From an uncultured Pelagibacteraceae bacterium (GTDB taxonomy: Bacteria; Pseudomonadota; Alphaproteobacteria; Pelagibacterales; Pelagibacteraceae): 35,254 bases of DNA. Numbering within the stretch: position 1 is the first letter of the stretch; the number at the start of each line of letters is the position of its first letter. Positions 29,505-35,254 of the stretch are shown one piece after another. The stretch is from assembly GCA_902582475.1 (NCBI GenBank), contig CACHSH010000005.1, positions 1 through 35,254 of the forward strand, in the 5' to 3' direction. Under the pieces are notes generated by a model. That model ran no database searches, was not told where the DNA came from, and worked only from the letters and a program-made list of their open reading frames with translations. A program made the translations under genes and the position numbers.

Positions 29505-30345
29505 TTTTTCTTACAATAAATACGTAAATTATAGAAGTTATAAACATTACTATCGCGTAAGTAGCTGTTGGTATTAAATATGCTATGTCGCTAAAGAGCT
29601 GACTTGCCACGAATACAGCTAGAGTTCCGTTTTGAAGTCCACACTCTAGTGAAATAGATTTTCTTTGTGCTGCCCCACTTGCAAGAAATTTTGCAACGTA
29701 ATACCCGATAAACATCATGATGATATTTAAAGCTAAAGTAATTAATCCTGCTTGTTGGATATAACCCATTATATTCTCCCATTCCTCAACCCATATGGCA
29801 GCGAAAACAATTACAAATAAAATAACCGAAATTCTTTGGATCAATTGAGATTTAGAAATAATAAAGTTTGTTGCAAACTTTCTTATTAACATTCCAATAA
29901 GTACTGGAAGAGTTACAACTAAGAACATTTTCATTGATATTCCTATCATAGAAATTTCTTTTGAAATTTCCGCAACTTCTAATAATTCTGCAGATTTAAA
30001 TACAATAAATGGAACTGAAACAATACTGATTAGACTTATAATTGCAGTTAATGAAATTGAAAGAGCCACATCTCCGTTAGCAAATTTTGTAAGAACATTT
30101 GAAGTTACACCACCAGGTGCTGCTGCTATAATCATTACACCGAGAGCAATTTCTAAGGGTAGGTTAAAAATTTTTAGTAGTAAAAAAGCAATAATAGGAA
30201 GTAATATTAATTGACATATTAATCCAACTAAAAAATCTTTTGGTTGTTTTGCTACTCTTAAAAAATCTTGTCCAGTTAAACCTAACCCAAGGGCTAGCAT
30301 TATTAAAGCAAGGGCTAGAGGAGCAATTTTAGTTACTACTTCCAT
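29497..30345 (-). CDS. Bile acid:sodium symporter (BASS) family transporter
   Basis: MIIAAAPGGVTSNVLTKFANGDVALSISLTAIISL; SISLECGLQNGTLAVFVA. Confidence 0.92.
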   Translation of the reverse strand: MEVVTKIAPLALALIMLALGLGLTGQDFLRVAKQPKDFLVGLICQLILLPIIAFLLLKIFNLPLEIALGVMIIAAAPGGVTSNVLTKFANGDVALSISLTAIISLISIVSVPFIVFKSAELLEVAEISKEISMIGISMKMFLVVTLPVLIGMLIRKFATNFIISKSQLIQRISVILFVIVFAAIWVEEWENIMGYIQQAGLITLALNIIMMFIGYYVAKFLASGAAQRKSISLECGLQNGTLAVFVASQLFSDIAYLIPTATYAIVMFITSIIYVFIVRKIN

Positions 30346-30348
30346 TTA

Positions 30349-31353
30349 TTAAATGAGTTTTGAAATTTGTATTGAGGTATCACACATCCGGTTTGAAAAA
30401 CCCCATTCATTATCATACCAAGATAGAACTCTACTAAATTTATTTTTGATAACTTGAGTTTGGGTAATATCAAATATTGAACTATGTGCATCATGATTAA
30501 AATCCTTAGAAACTAGTGGCTGTTTATTAATTCCAAGAATACCCTTTAACTCACCATTAGATGCTTTTGTCATAGCTTCATTTATAGTATCAGCTGTAAC
30601 ATCTTTTTTTGTAACTAATGTAAAATCAATTAAAGAAACATTTGGTGTTGGGACTCTTATAGCTGTACCATCTAGTTTTCCCTTTAAACTTGGTAAAACT
30701 AAACTCATTGCTTTAGCAGCTCCTGTTGAGGTTGGTATCATCGCTCCTTCAGTTGATCTTGCTCTTCTTAAATCTTTATGAAGTGTGTCTAGTAATTTTT
30801 GATCTCCCGTATAACTGTGAATTGTTGTCATGTATCCATACTCAATTCCAAAACTATTTTCTAAAACCATAGCAACAGGTGCTAAACAATTTGTTGTACA
30901 AGATCCATTAGAAATAACATTGTGTTCTTTTTTTAATTCTTTGCTATTTACACCTTGAACAATTGTAAAATCTACATCTTTTGCTGGGGCTGATATAATA
31001 ACTTTTTTTGCTCCTGCTTTTAAGTGTTTACCCGCCGTTTCTTTATTTAAAAATAAACCTGTGCACTCTAAAACAATATCTGCGCCGACTTTACCCCAGG
31101 GTAAATTTGCTGGGTCTCTTTCTGCAAAAACTTTTATATTTTGATTTAAAATTTTAAAACCGTCTTTAGATGTACTTACTTCATGTGGTAGAGTTCCATG
31201 TGTGCTATCATATTTTATTAAATGTGCATTAGTATCAATTGAGCCAAGATCATTAATGCCAATAACCTGAATTTTATCTTTATAGTTCTCTAATAAAGCT
31301 CTGAGGATAAGTCTTCCTATCCTGCCAAAACCATTAATTCCAATTTTTACCAT
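30349..31353 (-). CDS. gap: Glyceraldehyde-3-phosphate dehydrogenase, type I
   Basis: VKIGINGFGRIGRLILRA, SNGSCTTNCLAPVA, SWYDNEWGFSNRM. Confidence 0.97.
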   Translation of the reverse strand: MVKIGINGFGRIGRLILRALLENYKDKIQVIGINDLGSIDTNAHLIKYDSTHGTLPHEVSTSKDGFKILNQNIKVFAERDPANLPWGKVGADIVLECTGLFLNKETAGKHLKAGAKKVIISAPAKDVDFTIVQGVNSKELKKEHNVISNGSCTTNCLAPVAMVLENSFGIEYGYMTTIHSYTGDQKLLDTLHKDLRRARSTEGAMIPTSTGAAKAMSLVLPSLKGKLDGTAIRVPTPNVSLIDFTLVTKKDVTADTINEAMTKASNGELKGILGINKQPLVSKDFNHDAHSSIFDITQTQVIKNKFSRVLSWYDNEWGFSNRMCDTSIQISKLI

Positions 31354-31436
31354 TTATAAATTAACCATGTATTCTTTAGTCCGCTTTGATGAATTCATCA
31401 ACAATTATTTTAATAATTCGAATGTAAATTGGCTTG

Positions 31437-32390
31437 TTATAAAAAGTTAATAACAAATTTTTTATCCTTACAAATGGACTCTACAAGTGAATACATAATA
31501 GGAAAATCTTTTTTAGATAGGTCTTTCAAGATCTTTGGTCCGATTTGAAATGCTAATTCAGCACCCTCAACAGTGTCGTTTGCCATAAATTTTGTTTTTG
31601 CCTGGGAATATGTGTGACCCTCACCCAAGTGTTGACCCATTTTCCGGTTTCTACCTCCTGCAATACTTACGTATAGATCTCCTAAACCTGCCAATCCGTA
31701 AACTGTTTGTTCTAAACCGCCAAATAGCTTAATAAACTTTCCCATCTCAATGACAGATTTTTGCATCAATATAGCAGCTGTATTAAGATCTTTTGAAGAA
31801 CCAATAACCATTGAATAAAAATTTTTTATTGCAGCGCACATTTCAACACCAATAATATCGTTTGAATAATCCATAAAATAATAATTTGTTTTAAGTAACT
31901 TGCCTAAAGCTTCAGCTGAAGAAATATTTTTATTAGTAAAAACTACACCTGTTTTATTTCGTTTAGACAAATCTTTTGCTAAACATGGTCCAGCAACAGC
32001 AGAAACATTAGAATTTTTAAATAAACTTGTTAATATTTCAAGTTTGTCATTTTTAACAGATAAACCTTTTGTCAGTAGAAGCATTGGGGCTTTAAAATTT
32101 ATTGAATTTAGTTCATTTGATATCCAATCAATGCCTTTAGAATTAACGCCAACAACTACAACATCATAATTATTTTTAATTTCCTCTTTCAAATTATTAG
32201 ATTTAATAAAATTAATTTTATTTGAAAGTTTACAATCAAGATGTTTATGGAAACAATTCCTTTTTAAGCTTTCAATTTGATCATTTTCTAACGGGGAGCC
32301 TACAAGAGTAACATTGTGATTATTATCAACACAAGGAAATGTAAAAGCAGATCCCATTGCACCAGCACCGATGATTAAAAATTTAGCCAT
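31437..32390 (-). CDS. gpsA: Glycerol-3-phosphate dehydrogenase (NAD(P)+)
   Basis: IIGAGAMGSAFTFPC; TKGLS; GVEMCAAIKNFYSMVIG; GLGDLYVSIAGGRNRKMG. Confidence 0.9.
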   Translation of the reverse strand: MAKFLIIGAGAMGSAFTFPCVDNNHNVTLVGSPLENDQIESLKRNCFHKHLDCKLSNKINFIKSNNLKEEIKNNYDVVVVGVNSKGIDWISNELNSINFKAPMLLLTKGLSVKNDKLEILTSLFKNSNVSAVAGPCLAKDLSKRNKTGVVFTNKNISSAEALGKLLKTNYYFMDYSNDIIGVEMCAAIKNFYSMVIGSSKDLNTAAILMQKSVIEMGKFIKLFGGLEQTVYGLAGLGDLYVSIAGGRNRKMGQHLGEGHTYSQAKTKFMANDTVEGAELAFQIGPKILKDLSKKDFPIMYSLVESICKDKKFVINFL

Positions 32391-32392
32391 AT

Positions 32393-33005
32393 TTAATTCT
32401 TAAAAAAAACCTTTTGTATTAATATAAAAATTGAAATTAATTCTATCTTAGCAATTACCATAAATATAATAATAGAAATCTTTGAAAATGTGAACAATTG
32501 AGAAAATTCAATCTTTTCCATGCCATAAATGTTAGATGTAACAGTATTAGTTAATGTTAAAATTGATAATTTAAACGAACTTTCAAAATCGAGAGAATCA
32601 ACTAATAAAATACTGCTTAAAATAAAAAGACTTAAGAAAAATAAAATAAAAACTAAAAATGATAATTTAATAATATCATTATTAATTTTTTTTTCAGAAA
32701 ACATAATTTTATTATTTAAGATAATATTCGGTTGGACTAGTCTATAAATTTCCATAAGAAAACCTTTAATTAATATATATAACCTTAAAAATTTAATTCC
32801 AGATGTTGAAGATAAAATCGATCCCCCTATCATTGTTAAAATTATAAAAAACAAACTAAAGTTATTTGGTACAGCTGCTATACTAATACCTGAGTTTGCT
32901 ATACTACTAAGAACGTTAATTAAAACTGATATAAAATTAAGGTTATTAGTTAAATAAAATATAATTGAAAAAACGATTATAAGTCCAACAATATATAAAT
33001 CTTCT
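32393..33005 (-). pseudogene. trkH: TrkH potassium transporter, C-terminal half only (3rd and 4th filter segments); truncated at a junction near 33005
   Basis: In-frame minus-strand reading EDLYIVGLIIVFS...SSIANSGISIAAVPNNFSLFFIILTMIGGSILSSTSGIKFLRLYILIKGFLMEIYRLVQPN...LTNTVTSNIYG. Confidence 0.82.
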
Positions 33006-33173
33006 ATGTCGTATCCATTAAAACAGGCTCGAGAAAACTTTGAAAAAAATTACCTTTTGAATCAATTAAGAAAAAATAAAGGAAATATATCTAAAACTGC
33101 CGAATTTATTGGCATGGAGAGATCTGCTCTTCATAGAAAGCTTAAGTCTTTAGGCATAAAAGGTATTAATTAA
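33006..33173 (+). pseudogene. ntrX: NtrX-type response regulator, C-terminal Fis-like HTH stub only
   Basis: MSYPLKQARENFEKNYLLNQLRKNKGNISKTAEFIGMERSALHRKLKSLGIKGIN*, matches the NtrX C-terminus; receiver and AAA+ domains absent upstream. Confidence 0.83.
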
Positions 33174-33175
33174 AA

Positions 33176-34543
33176 ATGAACATTATAATTTGTGGCGCCG
33201 GCATGGTCGGTTTTTCAATTAGTAAACAGCTCTCATCGCAGGGACATTCAGTAACTGTAGTTGACCAATCATCAGAGGATATAAAAAAAATTAATGATAC
33301 ACAGGACGTAAAAGCTATTGTTGGCAAAGCTACATTACCTTCTGTTTTAGAAAACGCAGGCGCAAAAGATGCAGATATGATAATCGCGGTAACTAGGAAC
33401 GATGAGACAAATATGATTGTTTGTCAAATAGCCAGTTCATTATTTAGTATATCAAAAAAAATTGCGAGAATTAGATCTCAAGAGTTTTTAGATGGTAAAT
33501 GGAGCAAGCTTTATAGTAAAGCAAATATACCAATAGACGTAATAATTTCACCTGAAAGAGAGGTGGCAAAATCATTATATAGAAAATTAGAGGCACCTGG
33601 AGCTTTAGACAATGTACCTTTTGTAAAAGATAAAGTTAAGCTATTAGAAATCTCGATTAATAAGGGATGCCCAATCATCAATGTCCCTCTAAAAGATTTG
33701 TCAAAAAAATTTCCGGAGTTTAAGGCACATATTTTTGGAGCTGAACGTAAAGACACTTTTGTTTTTTTTAAAAAAGATGATGTTATGCAACAAGGAGATA
33801 AAGTGTATGTAGTTGTAAGCACAGATCAGATAAATAAATTATTATCAGTTTTTGGCCACGAAGAAAAATCTGCAAACAAAATCCTTATAATAGGCGGCGG
33901 TAATATAGGTCTTCATTTAGCAAAACTTTTAGAAGGCGTCGATGGCTTAAGACTTAAAATTATTGAAAAAAATAAAAATAGGGCTGAACAAATAGCAGGT
34001 GAACTATCCTCCTCAATAGTAATTTGTGGTGATGCACTAGATGAAAAAATCTTAAAGGAAGCCAACATAGAGGAAATAGAAACTGTCTTTGCATTAACAA
34101 ATGACGATGAGGATAATATAATGGCGTGTGTATTAGCTGAAAAATATACGCCTTCAAAAAGAACTATAGCTATAATAAATAAGCATAATTATAATTTGCT
34201 GCAAGAGTCATTGAAGATAGATGATCTTGTTGACCCAAGGATGACAACAGTCTCGACCATAATGAAACATGTTCACATGGGGTCTATCGATACTGTTTAT
34301 TCATTATTAGACGGCGAATATGAATTTTTAGAAGCTAAAATTCTAGAAACTTCTGAATTAGTAAATAAATCAATTAAGGATGCTAATTTACCAGACGACG
34401 TTAGAATTGGTGCGATTGTAAAAAAAGGGAAAGTTATAATGCCTAAATCAACATCTGTTTTTGAAAAAAATGATATTGTAGTTCTTTTATCCAAAAGAGA
34501 TCAACTACAGGAAGTTGAAAATCTTTTCAGCATTACTTCCTAA
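33176..34543 (+). CDS. trkA: Trk system potassium uptake protein TrkA
   Basis: Two Rossmann/TrkA-N units (IIICGAGMVGFSISKQL; ILIIGGGNIGLHLAKLL) with TrkA-C regions. Confidence 0.96.
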   Translation: MNIIICGAGMVGFSISKQLSSQGHSVTVVDQSSEDIKKINDTQDVKAIVGKATLPSVLENAGAKDADMIIAVTRNDETNMIVCQIASSLFSISKKIARIRSQEFLDGKWSKLYSKANIPIDVIISPEREVAKSLYRKLEAPGALDNVPFVKDKVKLLEISINKGCPIINVPLKDLSKKFPEFKAHIFGAERKDTFVFFKKDDVMQQGDKVYVVVSTDQINKLLSVFGHEEKSANKILIIGGGNIGLHLAKLLEGVDGLRLKIIEKNKNRAEQIAGELSSSIVICGDALDEKILKEANIEEIETVFALTNDDEDNIMACVLAEKYTPSKRTIAIINKHNYNLLQESLKIDDLVDPRMTTVSTIMKHVHMGSIDTVYSLLDGEYEFLEAKILETSELVNKSIKDANLPDDVRIGAIVKKGKVIMPKSTSVFEKNDIVVLLSKRDQLQEVENLFSITS

Positions 34544-34551
34544 AAAATAGA

Positions 34552-35254
34552 ATGAAATTTAAGCCTTGTTTATATTACTTTGGTCTAAGTTGTTTTCCAA
34601 TTTCTATAATGGCATTAATGAATATTTTTTACTCTTTTTATTTTGACTATCTTAGAAGCATTGAGTCATATGCATTTGTATTAGCCTCTTCTTTATTAGT
34701 AGGATTAAGTTTTTATTTTTTTGGAAAGAAAGACCGTGAAAATATAAGTATCTTTGAACAAATATTTTTGATTATTTTAATTTATTTCGTAATAAGTATT
34801 TTTATTTTAATACCTTTTTATTTCAACGATTATAATATTTCTTTTGTTGACTCTTATTTTGAGAGTATCTCTGGACTAACAGGAACTGGCTTTTCAACTT
34901 TTGAAACAGTTAAGTATATTGATGACCCTTTAATATTATGGAGATCGTCTTCTCAATGGGTCGGAGGTTTTTACTTTTTAACTATTCTAATTCTAGTATT
35001 TTCAAATAAACAATTTAACTTTAAACTTTTAGATTTAACTTTTAATCTTGAAAAACAAACCAATCTTTCTCCCAATCTAAGAAGTGTCACAACAAGAATC
35101 TTTTTCATATATTTACTATTAACAATATTTGTATTTGTTATTTTTATCGTGTCTGGTTTGAGATTATTTGACAGTTTAAATTTAACTTTCACTATTATTT
35201 CGGCAGGTGGTTTTCTTCCAGTTGATTCCTTGAATGAAATTATAAGAAATAACT
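34552..35254 (+). CDS. trkH: Trk system potassium uptake protein TrkH, N-terminal half (runs off window end)
   Basis: MKFKPCLYYFGLSCFPISIMALMNIFYSF...SYFESISGLTGTGFSTFETV...LWRSSSQWVGGFYFLTI...TFTIISAGGFLPVDSLNEIIRN; first two filter segments. Confidence 0.88.
   Translation, partial: MKFKPCLYYFGLSCFPISIMALMNIFYSFYFDYLRSIESYAFVLASSLLVGLSFYFFGKKDRENISIFEQIFLIILIYFVISIFILIPFYFNDYNISFVDSYFESISGLTGTGFSTFETVKYIDDPLILWRSSSQWVGGFYFLTILILVFSNKQFNFKLLDLTFNLEKQTNLSPNLRSVTTRIFFIYLLLTIFVFVIFIVSGLRLFDSLNLTFTIISAGGFLPVDSLNEIIRNN

Noticed and set aside
31354-31436. gpsA-gap intergenic region as a regulatory RNA
   Set aside because: Short AT-rich spacer with only a weak gatgaattcatc dyad; not enough to call.
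33176-34543. Minus-strand ORFs 33511-33822, 33960-34157 and 34297-34494
   Set aside because: Antisense shadows of trkA.

Overview
AT-rich, very compact window whose gene content and protein style fit a Pelagibacterales (SAR11-type) alphaproteobacterium. Most of it is ordinary core metabolism and ABC uptake: manC-like GTase (partial), ilvD, valS, three tRNAs (Cys, Asn, Arg), an SDR, a radical SAM protein, a NifU/SufU-like protein, an XRE regulator, a general L-amino-acid ABC system (aapJQMP), an Fe(III) ABC system (fbpABC-like), an EgtD-like histidine methyltransferase, a betaine ABC permease plus binding protein, a zinc system (znuABC plus a Zur-like regulator), a sugar/glucoside ABC system with a GH63-like hydrolase, a BASS transporter, gap, gpsA, trkA and trkH. 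I see no phage, CRISPR, IS or defence module. The main second-look items are: (1) a trkH gene split into an inverted C-terminal half and a forward N-terminal half around a junction near 33005, next to an ntrX C-terminal stub; this is an inversion or an amplification/assembly chimera. (2) A hairpin between fbpA and fbpB whose loop has an 8-nt perfect complement to the fbpB Shine-Dalgarno, with a perfect 7-1-7 Fur box upstream of fbpA. (3) Hairpins directly after the binding-protein gene in three ABC operons. (4) A DUF11-like domain apparently inserted in the first periplasmic loop of a MalF-type permease. (5) Two genes broken at homopolymers (aapP and the GH63-like gene). (6) A radical SAM protein with CX3CX3C spacing. 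All calls were made by reading the sequence; no searches were run.
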